Assembly (NCBI GenBank): GCA_030737835.1
Contig: CM060849.1
Coordinates: 25,676,855-25,740,854, forward strand
DNA: 64,000 nt
Reading direction: 5' to 3'
Source of the DNA: Acorus gramineus
Taxonomy: Eukaryota; Streptophyta; Magnoliopsida; Acorales; Acoraceae
A program made the position numbers and the translations under genes. Below are positions 49,521 through 64,000 of the stretch, piece by piece (position 1 is the first letter of the stretch; the number at the start of each line of letters is the position of its first letter). The notes beneath the pieces are model-generated. The model made no database searches. It had not been told where the DNA came from and saw only the letters and a program-made list of their open reading frames with translations.

Positions 49521-51999
49521 TTTTTTTTATTAATCCATTTTCATGATTATCACACATTATAAAATAGAAATAATAGAGACATAACCCAAATAGTCCATAC
49601 CCAAAAGGTGGTGGCCACCACATGGCTATCAAGGAAGAAAAGCTAAATCAAAGTTGAACTCATGTGAAAAAATCATGGTGGTAGTGGTTTGCTTGACAAT
49701 ATATCAAATGGGTGGTTCAATATGTGGGTGGGGAAAGTGGAGCTTTCTTATCATCTAATCTCAATGGTTTGGTGAGGAGGGAATTAACATTGACACCTCA
49801 GTTCCTAGATAAAAAGGGAGTCAATCTAAAAACCAATCTAAATTTCTAGCCAATCCAAAGATAACCCTAAACTCTTAACCCAAATTTTCTAACCCAACCC
49901 ACCTAAGGTCCATTTGGACATGCGTTTCATGCGCGGTGGAGACAGCAGATGATGAAACAAACGGGTTTTCTTCAACGTGCATTGATAATCCAATAACCCC
50001 TTTTTGTTTATTGTTTTCGACCGGTTTCGACATCGCGGATACCCGTGGAAGTATAAACAAACAGGCCATAAAAATCAAATTCAATTTGTCGGAGTTCAAG
50101 TTGGACCAACTTAAGTTACAACCCTATACACACAACAATCTTTCAATAGGTCTCATACAAATCCTTTAACAGTTAGCATGCACTCTCAACTAATGTTGTA
50201 CCATATCGCTTAGATGTCTATATTTCTACATGCTCATCTATTCCAGACTCCATTTGTCAATCTAATACACAAATTTATAATAACTACATTCACGCTTTAA
50301 ATACATTTTATAGATTAATGCTCTAATATACATTAGGTGTCAATCAGACAGTTATTGTCACCTAGGGATTAATCAGCTAGAATGTGATTAAGCAGAATTG
50401 ATCAACCATTTATAATAAAAATTATAATATACATACATTATACATACATATATCTATTACCTTACTTATAAAAAAGAATAAAGTCTAATTTCCATTCTCA
50501 ATTTATTCCCTAACAAAACAATCTATTATTTGTATATTAAAAGGAATGACTATCCATATGTTCCACCTTATCTGCATTTCTATCGGAGTTCTAATCTTAC
50601 ATTTACCCTTCAACAATGACTTATGTCAATGATGTTAACTTTATCTACTTCCAATTTTATAATCAAATTTAATCCTATAGGATTTGAATTTTTTTTTGTT
50701 TTTGGTATTTTTCTTATTAGGCGAAAACTTGTAATTGATTTTTATTTTTTATTTAATTATAGATATATATGTATCCTTGTATTATATGTATTATAAAATT
50801 ACATATATCTATATATTTGTTCTTTAGTATTCACAAAGCATATTTTCATGCATGATATATTATATGATTTATATGCGTTATCATAAAACATAGATATATA
50901 GAATACTTATTTAACATGTTTTTCTTTTACCACACACCAGTACACGACATGTTTTTAGCACATTCATTTTAACAATGTGTGTACGTGTATGCATGCATTC
51001 ATCCATGTCTACATATACATAATGTATATGCATATATAATAGTTAAAAATATATATAAAATAAATAAATAAATGCGCATAAAAAATTAAATTAATCAAAT
51101 AAAAGTCTGTTCATCTTAATCACCGCTTGATCCCACGACCACTTGTTATGAAACAAAATCTGGATTACGTGAGGACAACTATCATAATTTTGAAACACAA
51201 AATGGAGACATTTTGTTCCTTTCAAAGGCTAGAAAAACATTTATTTCTTAAACTCCAAAATTAAAAATTCTAAAAACTTATCCTCAAAATTTTAACTTCT
51301 CGCCAAACTAATCCCAAAATTTTAGAATTGACCAAGAACAGCAACAAGTAGCTGAAACGAATTTGCAGGTTTTACATGGACTTGCACTTGATATCATAGG
51401 AGCCACCTTTTGAGAACCTAGGCTAGTCACAAGCACAGGCTTAGAAGATCCCAAGATTTTATGAATTGGGGTTTCGCATGCAATTCTACTAAAAACTCTA
51501 TTTTTAGGTATTATGAATTAGGGTTGATTCTTTGAAAGTGAGTTCAATTACACTACCTTTTCTCCTAGAATCCAATAGTTCAATGCTTTTTATTTTTATT
51601 TCTAAAAAACAATGCATGAATAACTTTCCTCTAATTGAAAGGCATGGCTGCTATAATTCACTTTTGTATTTTTCTTATTGAGAACTCACAAGGACTTCTC
51701 ACTCCTATACTCATACTAACAACTCACAGGAACTGCATCAGATCATTAGATAATGGTTCTAATAATTCTCTATTTCAATTTTCCACATTTAAAGAGAGAG
51801 AAGATCCAGAATGCAAGCTAATAACAGCACATAAACCAAACAAAATCAGCTACTTTGTTTTCATGCAACGAAAATAACAAACACGTCCAAGGTGAGGGTT
51901 TTCTTAAATAGAAGTACCAAAACTCAATAGCCTTCCTAAGCAAGTGCAAATCAAAGTTCTGAAGCCAACAAAGAGCAGAATGCCTAAGAGAACTCATGC
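49521..51999. other. Gene-free AT-rich stretch; 3' flank of RPL32
   Basis: GGTCCATTTGGAC (about 49911) and AAACAAACAGGCC (about 50056) could be ends of a small Tourist-like element. 50400-51100 is rich in TATATA and ACATAC words. The last ~200 bases probably contain the RPL32 3'-UTR on the minus strand. No gene is supported. Confidence 0.4.
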
Positions 52000-56091
<4,092 letters not shown>

Positions 56092-56114
56092 CTCTTCTGC
56101 TTTCTCTCCTTCTC

Positions 56115-56171
56115 TGGGCCTCCCTTTGAAGCTTTGTGTCAAGAGGAGAGTTTTTAGGGTTTCTAGGGTTT
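56115..56171 (-). promoter_or_regulatory. Telo-boxes and site II-like motif of RPL32
   Basis: Read on the minus strand, AAACCCTA occurs at 56171-56164 and 56162-56155, with GGCCCA at 56120-56115, all within 80 bp upstream of the start codon. Paired telo-box and TGGGCY motifs are characteristic of plant ribosomal protein promoters and leaders. Confidence 0.7.
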
Positions 56172-57244
56172 CATTTTAAAGTCCGCCGTCTCGGTTGCTG
56201 TCAATGTGCTCCGCAGGAATAAGTGCGTTCTCGTGCATTACATTGTTTAAACGGTTCAGATCAATGGATCAAGGACGCAGAAGACAGAAGGCAAGTGCAC
56301 TCTGAGATTACGTGGTTGGTCCTCAGAAACACGTGACCCAGAGGTAAGGATTTGATGTCTTCTTACCATAGTGACCCCAGAAAAAGCGTTTTCACATTTC
56401 TGCCCTCCAATATTTTTGTTGGCCATTCGTGGAGCTGTTACACTCAATTGACTAATTTACACTTCCATGTACCATTAGCTACTTGTGCTCGCTATAACGG
56501 GATATATATATATATATATATAATATTTTTAATTTATTTAATTATATCTTTATTTTTTATAAAATTAAATATTAGATGATGCTTACAATTTAAAAATGAG
56601 TTCCGTATACATTGTCATTTTTGTAGTCTCAAACACAATCCTATATATTTCGTTCGTCATACAGTGAAGTATATACCTCGATAATTTTTTTTTCATTTGT
56701 TAAAAATGAATTCATTTAATTCAAAACTGAACTATATACATTTTTCATCAAAACATATATATCATTAGACAATATTTATTATTTTTTAAAAATTAAAAAT
56801 ATGTGGAGAGTGTCTGTGAGATTGTCCACAACACTGTCCCTAACATTTTACTTTACAAAACAAAATGGATGGGGACTGCATTTGGGGCTAGAAATGGGGG
56901 TAAATTTAACATTCTCCATTAAAAATATGTAGAGCATTTAGTCGATGAACTTAATCTAGGGGCGCTATTATACTCAGGCACTTTTACATCATTCTTACAG
57001 ACAACATGTTATATAAAATCATCTATGTAATATATTATACTATATTAGTGTATTACAAAAAAAAAAAAGAGTATGCATTCAATTAATTAGAACACATAGT
57101 CCTTTTTTCATAAAAATATAGATTTCATTAAATAAGTATATACTTTAAAAGTTCAAATCATATGCAATCTGCCATTGTTAAATCAAAAAGTGTAGTGGTC
57201 GGATAAAAAAAAGCTACATAGAAATAGCATATAAGAGGGAGGTT
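56172..57244. other. RPL32 5' flank and AT-rich spacer
   Basis: The first ~250 bases are the likely RPL32 promoter (minus strand). A (TA)n run lies at about 56503-56523. The rest is AT-rich with no recognisable gene. Confidence 0.4.
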
Positions 57245-57252
57245 GTCGTGTA

Positions 57253-57762
57253 CATGGTGCAACTTTGATCTGTTAAATTGGATTATTGATACAAATGGAT
57301 TTTTTTTTTGTTTGGGTCAATAATTTTATAATTTAGTTTGTGTATGGATTGAAAATTTAATAAACGATCTACATTGATTTGGGTTTGATTTAAAAAAAAA
57401 ACCAAAATAATTGAATCGAATTAAATTTAAACACATGATTATTTATAATCAATATTCATTTAGATAATTCTTTTTAGATTAAAAACTATATTGTTGTTAT
57501 ACCATTAATATTCATGAAAATATGAATATATTAATTTATACAATCAATTCTAGCATTTTATTATTTATATAAAGTTGTAAACAAAAAAAAAAACTCTAAC
57601 CAACCCATCAATCTTTAACCATTCAGTTCGATTTGGTTTAGTTCGCATTAACCAAACAAAAAAAGGGTCTGCTCAATTCGGCATTTGGGTTCCATGTAAA
57701 TATAGTTTGATTCAATACATGTTTACAAAAAACTAAATCAAACCGACCGAATTGCACCCTTA
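57253..57762. mobile_element. hAT-type element, 510 bp
   Basis: The right end CAAACCGACCGAATTGCACCCTTA (shown here as AACCGACCGAATTGCA plus CCCTTA) is a familiar plant hAT terminus. The left end CATGGTGCAACTTTGATC is its decayed partner. Flanks GTCGTGTA (57245-57252) and GTTATGTA (57763-57770) match at 6 of 8 bases. The interior is AT-rich and non-coding. Confidence 0.6.
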
Positions 57763-57770
57763 GTTATGTA

Positions 57771-59987
57771 TGCCCTCAAAGAAGAAAAAGCAACACCAGT
57801 ACCATATTCAGGCTTGTTAAATCAAGGATTGTTGTGGTCTGATCAGATTGTTTGGAGAACTAGTGCCCATTGTCTTTTATTCCTTCCATAATGTGTTGAA
57901 CCTCTTAAGAAGTTTAAGATTCAGTTGTTTCCTTTTTGGCTCTGATGCTAATTGTATTGAGAAACCAAATGGTTGGTTAGCCTGGCAATAGATTATATTT
58001 TTTTGGTGTCGTGAAACCCAGATGCACACATCCACCCACAAACCAAATGGGTTGAGTAGATCTGGGGGATTTGAACTCGAGACATATAGGAGTAAACCCA
58101 TGGCACTGGCCAAAAAGCTAACCCTAAATTCTATTAGAAAATAGGTGACTATAAATATGTCTAAAATAAACTCTTGTCCAAGGTTTTATCTATCTTCTCA
58201 ACACCTTCCTCCCCTGGCCCTGCATAGAAGTAACTCCTAAGATTCTGCTAAAAAAAAACTCATTTTCAATTGTTATCCTTGGTTTTACTTGTAGGACTCC
58301 ATTTTGAAATCCCCATTTCCACCATAAAACCTATGAGACAAAAGGAGAGACAAAAAGAGTTGTGCCCTTAAATGTTGTTGGTTACAGAGGAAATCCTGAA
58401 GAAACAAAGAAGAATCCACAAAAAAAATTTGATGTAGTTTTTCAACCGTTCAAAAACATGACACAAATCACTTCTAGAATGTCTGATATGGTAATCAAAT
58501 TCACATTTAGCGCAATCACAAAATATTTTGTACAGCATTTATTTCAAATATTCCATAAATCATACAATAAACAACTATATAGAAAATTTTGAAGAATATA
58601 AGAGAGTTTTATTAACAAACAATCATTCATAGATCACAACCTTTGAAATGAAAAGGAACATTGGTATGGACAAAAAGGACATAATTTTTTTTCCTTATAA
58701 AACGATGACTCAATACATACATGCAGTTTTTTTTACCACTCCATCCTTGTGTGACATGATATTTTTCATATTGTTGTCACTGATTGGGAGCGTACAGAGA
58801 TGGGGAACATAGAGCCATGTCATTGCTAGTGCAGGACGGTTCACCGCATCAGATGATCAGATGAGGGAGTAATTTCTCAGGTTATCACTGAAGATGAACA
58901 AAACAAAGAACTGATTTGCAAAAATCGTACAGGAAGGTCATTTACAGTGCTGACAAATAGCGTCCCTGGTATAGCCATGCAAAGTATATTGGTGTTCTAC
59001 GTTGTTGGCTGCAAAGAAATAATGAAGCACAAACTAGTACTCCGAGATAGATAATCTGCACAAGCCACAAGGTGATCATATAAAATCAATATTCTCCATC
59101 ATTATCAAAATCTACTAAATGCATTTTTTTATATAGATAATAGTCAGAAAACTCAAGAAAGCTTCTAACTCGCATATGTGACATTAAAAGTTTAGTAGTA
59201 CTGCAACAGGAAATTTCCTTCTGGTAATGCATTATACCTTTGAAAAATCCTACCTTGGTATAATCATCTTTATTTTTGACTTGGTATAAAGTCAAAGAAT
59301 TCGAGTTAAGTGCTTCTTGTGAAAATTCACTTGTAACAAAATTCATATTCTCCTGTTGCTGGTTGGCATCATGAGAAGGTTTTCATTCACATTCCTGCAT
59401 AAGATATCTATACCTCCAATCCTGGTTCTGTTGTATCTTCACATCTCAAAGTACTTGGTGGCCATTAGTACAAAAAAATGCAGCCAATCTTAATGCATCA
59501 TTACCATCAGTGTTGACTATTAGATACAAGGAACACATGTAAACTGATAGTATTAATTATCCCCCAACAGATCTTGGTCCCTTCTGTCATATGGTGTATC
59601 TAAGAATTTTCAATTGGAGATCATTGTCTAGAATTGAATCTGTACACATCATACTCACTTCTTTTTGGCCTTCAAAGCTCCCATCAATCTCCATATCAAA
59701 GATCTCCTCAGGAAAATCTACCATAGAATTTGTCTAAAAATAGAAAACAGAAATATCTGAGATTCCAATTCTAAATGATCTGGATTTTATCCACCAATTT
59801 TCCCTTATCGGGCGGTAAACTTGCCTCAGACCATTCACATGCATTCATTACTGATGTCTGAAAGATGAAACAGAACCCCTCCAAATTTCTTTGTGGTATT
59901 GTCAATGAAAACGAATTTCAAATGGCCCATAAACAGCATATTTGGACAGTCCTTGCATCTGTTCTACAAAAACCCAGATGAAACGGA
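57771..59987. other. Spacer downstream of PPR gene
   Basis: TTTTTGGCTCTGATGCTAAT (about 57932) and GGGGGATTTGAACTCGAGAC (about 58063) are words often found in decayed plant retroelements, so 57780-58140 is probably such a remnant. 58620-59987 is probably 3' flank or 3'-UTR of the minus-strand PPR gene. No other gene is supported. Confidence 0.35.
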
Positions 59988-62900
59988 TCACCAATAATCA
60001 CCACAAGAACATGAACCATCTTTAAAATGGTGAAATCGATTCGAGTCCCTCAAGATTATTAATCTTCCCTCCAGTGCAGATATGTACTTGATAGCACTGT
60101 GGCAGTCTTTGCATACTCGAAGGTTTTTGATCACTCGAATGGGTTTTCCTGGAGGCACATTTAAAAGTCCAAATGCAACTGCTAATTTTTCACTATGATA
60201 TTTGAGCAAATGTTCCTTCTCTTCTTCTTCTACATCATGTAACACCATCTTGGTAGCGGAAACATAACCTGCAGCTTTCATTCGTAAATCCAACTCCTCT
60301 ATATAAGCATAGATCCTCTCCCTGTCAGGGTGAACCGAGTCACCAACAGAAAATATGTGGACCGCATTCTGAAGCTCTATCCAACTATAACCAGGCACCT
60401 TCCACAGATCTCTCTCTCTCATAGTCACCCTCATCTTACCAACATCTGCCCATCTGCCTTCTGACGCATATAAATTTGAGAGAAGAACATACATTCCTGA
60501 ATTCTTAGGCTCCATCTCAAAAATTCTTTCTGCTGCTGCCTCACCTAGTTTGGTATTTCCATGGATTCTACTTGCACCAAGAAGAGCACCCCACATCGTC
60601 GCATCTGGTTCATATGGTGAATTTCTTAGGAGATCTTCAGCATCCTTCAATCGCCCTGCTCGGCCAAGGAGATCAATCATGCAGGTGTAGTGTGCAGGCT
60701 TTGCTGTCATGCCATAATCCTGATGCATTGAGTAGAAATAGCTTATGCCTTTATTCACTAATCCAGTATGGCTACATGCAGATAAAACTCCAACCTGGAA
60801 AAACAATAAGAAAAACTATGTTCAGGAAAAGGATAAGTGGGTAAGAAAATATATTTCAGATTTTATGCAACAGAAGGAGCATTGTGTGAAATAACTCACA
60901 CTAATATAGTGCAAAAAAGATGGTATACACTTCACACAAGAAATCACCAAAAGAAATAAAAACTATTACCGACAAAGCCTAATACTTAAAAAGGGAACAA
61001 CAAGGAGTGCAGAAAAATATCTTCGTTTTTCATGACAAGGTGCACATTGGGATGGCGTTCATGTGATAGTCAAAAGCAAAACCAGTTCATAATTCTCATT
61101 CCATGCGTACAGAAGAAAAAAGAAATTGACAAAAATATGAAATTCAGAAAACTTAACAAAACTGAAATACCTCCTGCATTACAAGGCACATATAAGCATG
61201 GGCTTCAGTACAAATATAGGCATGTGGAGATGAAGCTTTCCATTGCACATGACACATTGATAGAAAAAAGAAGAAGAGAGTAAACAAAAAATGAGATGAA
61301 TTCTCCACTGATAAGCCGGAGCATGCATCAGCAACTTGTGCATTGTTCATCAGTAAACAGTGGGCGATTGATGACATTCTATATGATATGCTCAACAATG
61401 CCAATAAATATTTAACTCCACAAAAATTCAAACCATTATGACACAATTAATACTCAGCTCTCCCTCCAAACAGAGGATAATTGACATCATGATGAAATTC
61501 AGTATGCACTAAATTCATTCACCTTCTTTTGAATAATACAAATATATGTTCAAACATAGTGGCATGACACCAGGAAGATCGATAATTAATTAATTAATAA
61601 TTAATTCTCTATTACAAAATCTTCCTGATAGAATGATAATGCTAGCCTCGAAAGCACGGACACTCCGTTTGGAGGGCCGTACCTGTGTCCGACACGGACA
61701 CGGCGGAGACACGGCATGGACACGTGTCGGACACGCCTCCAGCCGTGTCCACTGAGATGGGCTGCATTTTTGGGTCTGGACACGGCCCAGGACACGCCTG
61801 GGACACGGCCCAGCCCATTTAAGCCCAAAATAAAAAAAAAAAAAAAGGAAAAAAAAAGGCTCAAACCCACTTAAACAGTCCACAAGGTTTCACAGATATC
61901 CATTTAAACAAAAAAACCTCACTTAGGGGTGGTAAACGAGCCGAACGAGCCGAGCTTTGACATGTTCAAGCTCGGCTCGTTTATAAACGAGTCGAGCCGA
62001 GCCGAGTCGAGCTCACGAGCCTCAACGAGCCTAGCGTTCTTCTTCATTTTAGGGTTTTTAAGGATCGAAAACAAAATTTTAACCTAAATGAGTCAAGTTC
62101 ATGAGCCTAAATGAGTATAGCTTTGTATTAATTTAATTTTCTGATCTTACAAAAGAGTTTAGTCAAGTTTCAACTAAGTTTTTTATCGATCTAGGTCCCG
62201 AGCCTAACTGAGCTTTAAAAATTGTTCAAGCTCACTCATTTGTTTAATCGAACGAGCCTGAACGAGCTTAAACCGAGCCGAGCCCGAGCCGAGCCCGAGC
62301 GGCTTGGTTCGTTTACCAGCCCTACTTAAAAGGTTCAAAAAAACCAAAAATCAGAAAAGTGAAACCCTAGAAAAGTTTTCTACACTGTTGGAACCTGTGG
62401 GACCTCTGCCGTTTTCACTGTTTGGAAAATCTGGGACCCTCTCATTGCCTCTCCTCTTTTGATCTCTCTCTCCCCCTCACAACAGGTATGTTCTTTCTCT
62501 TGAATCTCTGTTTTTCCCTCTCTCTGCATCTCTGTTTCTCTTGAAGTTGGCTCAAATTAATGCTTGCTTTCATACTTGTAAAACTTTTTATGTATGAAGT
62601 ATGATATTTTGTTTTTTGCAACATTTTGAAAGAATGGTGGTGTATGGAAAACATTTGACTTCATATGGATGCACATTATATATTTATTCTATTAATTTAT
62701 TTATTGCCGTGTCCTAGCCATATCCGTGTCCTATTTTTTCAAAAATTGCCGTGTCCGTGCTTCATAGATGCTAGCCGAACATAAACAAATTTATACAACA
62801 TATATAGTGGTAATAAAAACAAGTTAAAAATTATGTTTAACTTATAAGTAGAAGATACCAAGGTGATGTCATCTGGCTTAATCTCCGTCTTCAACAATGA

Positions 62901-64000
62901 AGCAAAGACATCCAATGCTTCCTTCCCAAAACCATGCCGAGCATAGCCAGTAATCATTGTGTTCCACGTAATAACATCTTTATCCATTATCCCCTCAAAC
63001 GCCTTGTAAGCCTCATCTATGCTCCCACACTTACTATACATGACCATGAGGGTGTTTCCCACGAAACAACCCATCTCAAAACCTGCTTTAACCAACCTCC
63101 CATGTACCTGCCTCCCACACTCCAATGCCACCATATCCGCGCAAGTGCTCAGAACACAATTAAATATGGACCTAACAATACCAGCACCATCCCTCCCCAT
63201 CTCTATAAACAGACGCAGAGCCTCCTCTCCCATCCCATATTGAGAATACACACCAATCATCGTGGACCACGAGATCGAATCACGCTGAGGCATCTCATCA
63301 AAGACCCGACGGGCACGAACCACGTCCCCATTCCTCGCATAACTCACTACCACCGTATTCCACGAGCCCGTGTTCCTGCACGGCATCGCCTCGAAGAGTG
63401 CGACAGCCTCGCCCATCATCCCACACCAGGCATAACCAAAGATCATCGCGTTCCACGAGACCGCGTTCCTCTCCGGCATGTGATCAAACAACCCCCTCGC
63501 CTCCTCCATCGCCCCATCCCGCGCGTACCCAGACACCAAGGCGGTCCACGTGTACACGTCCCTCAAAGGCGCATCCTCAAAAAGCCTCCTCGCCTCGTCC
63601 ATCGACCCGCTCCGCGCGTACCCGGACACCATCGTGTTCCACGAAACGACGTCCCTATCCGTCATCCGATCGAAGAGGGCCCTCGCATCCTCCAACCGCC
63701 TCGTCCGCAAGAAACCTGCGATCATCGCGTTGCAAGAGACCGCGTCCCAACGCGGGTGGGAGTCGAAGAGGCGGCGCGCGGCCTCCACGCGGCCGCCATG
63801 CAAGTACGCGGCGAGTAACCCCTTCCACGATATGCGGTCCCTCACGGGCATCCGGTCGAAGATGTCGCGCGCCTCGTCGGGAAGGCCCGCGCGCGCGTAC
63901 CCGGAGATCATGGTGTTCCAGGAGACGAGGTCGCGGTGGGGCATTGCGTCGAAGAGGAGGCGCGCGTCGGAGAATCGAGCGTTGCGCATGTGGTGGTTGA
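59988..64000 (-). CDS. DYW-class PPR protein, 5' end cut by window
   Basis: Predicted plastid or mitochondrial RNA-binding protein; DYW domains act as cytidine deaminases in C-to-U editing. On the minus strand exon 1 runs from beyond 64000 to 62859 and exon 2 from 60794 to 59988, joined in phase 0 (..[16 protein letters not shown]..). About 648 residues are visible. Exon 1 has tandem 31-residue motifs of the [16 protein letters not shown] type. Exon 2 carries the E/E+ region ([31 protein letters not shown]) and a DYW domain with the deaminase [12 protein letters not shown], the zinc-binding [10 protein letters not shown], and terminal CSCGDYW. The layout resembles the Arabidopsis At4g02750 protein. 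The ATG at 63989 is probably internal, because the N-terminal repeats and targeting peptide are missing. The exon is GC-rich toward its 5' end. The 2.06-kb intron holds nested transposons. Confidence 0.9.
61647..62767. mobile_element. 1.12-kb hAT-type element in PPR intron
   Basis: The left end CTCGAAAGCACGGACAC and right end GTGTCCGTGCTTCATAG form a 17-bp TIR with three mismatches. Perfect 8-bp duplications ATGCTAGC lie at 61639-61646 and 62768-62775. The left subterminal zone is dense in GGACACG/CGTGTCC words. No transposase is readable. A family A MITE (61924-62324) is nested inside. Confidence 0.85.
61924..62324 (-). mobile_element. hAT-type MITE, family A copy 5, nested
   Basis: It starts TAGGGGTGGTAAACGAGCCG and ends TTCGTTTACCAGCCCTA, in the orientation of copy 2. 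The core (AACGAGCCTAGCGTTCTTCT) matches the complement of copy 1. Flanks ACCTCACT and CTTAAAAG do not match, so a TSD is not seen despite good termini; a flanking deletion or rearrangement is possible. Confidence 0.8.

Noticed and set aside
59086..59346. 86-codon minus-strand frame downstream of PPR
   Set aside because: No recognisable domain and AT-rich; more likely 3' flank or 3'-UTR.
61590..61883. Minus-strand 97- and 89-codon frames
   Set aside because: They lie in the CGTGTCC-rich end of a hAT element within the PPR intron; no family features.
62934..64000. 294- and 200-codon plus-strand frames opposite the PPR gene
   Set aside because: They are antisense to clear PPR motifs; the compositions are His/Pro/Arg-rich artefacts.

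Overview
The window is nuclear DNA from a flowering plant. All recognisable genes are plant-type (GTE bromodomain protein, eIF3d, plastid solanesyl diphosphate synthase, an AIF-type bHLH, ribosomal protein eL32, a DYW-class PPR protein), with spliceosomal introns and long AT-rich intergenic tracts full of MITEs. The very GC-rich 5' halves of the eIF3d and PPR coding regions and of the bHLH gene, against an AT-rich background, suggest a monocot. That is an inference and the species is not resolved.

Layout: 1.03-5.59 kb holds an eight-exon GTE1/IMB1-like gene (+). 5.6-16.6 kb is gene-free and built of hAT-type, Tourist-like and palindromic elements plus LTR-like debris, ending in an unusual TIR element carrying a 42-bp minisatellite. 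16.85-18.62 kb is an intronless eIF3d gene (+), possibly with a large 3'-UTR intron reaching about 21.98 kb. 25.05-30.50 kb is a six-exon solanesyl diphosphate synthase gene (+). 30.5-39.3 kb is repeat-rich. 39.33-39.96 kb is a single-exon bHLH147/150-like gene (+). 40-52 kb is gene-free and includes a local duplication (47.5 and 49.1 kb). 52.0-56.09 kb is a three-exon RPL32 gene (-). 59.99-64.0 kb is a two-exon DYW PPR gene (-) cut by the window edge.

The genes form no operon-like unit. eIF3d and eL32 both serve cytosolic translation and both carry telo-box motifs (AAACCCTA) just upstream of the start codon, as does the GTE gene. SPS supplies the plastoquinone side chain. The PPR protein is an organellar RNA-editing candidate.

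The most notable material is the transposon landscape. Five copies of a TAGGGGTGGTAAACGAGC-ended family occur, four with intact or near-intact 8-bp target duplications. There are six members or relatives of a fold-back family with GGGAAAAATCC ends, and two nested insertions. I saw no CRISPR array, rRNA or convincing tRNA. No clearly novel biochemical system was found; the composite minisatellite/TIR element and the palindromic families are the best candidates for undescribed elements.
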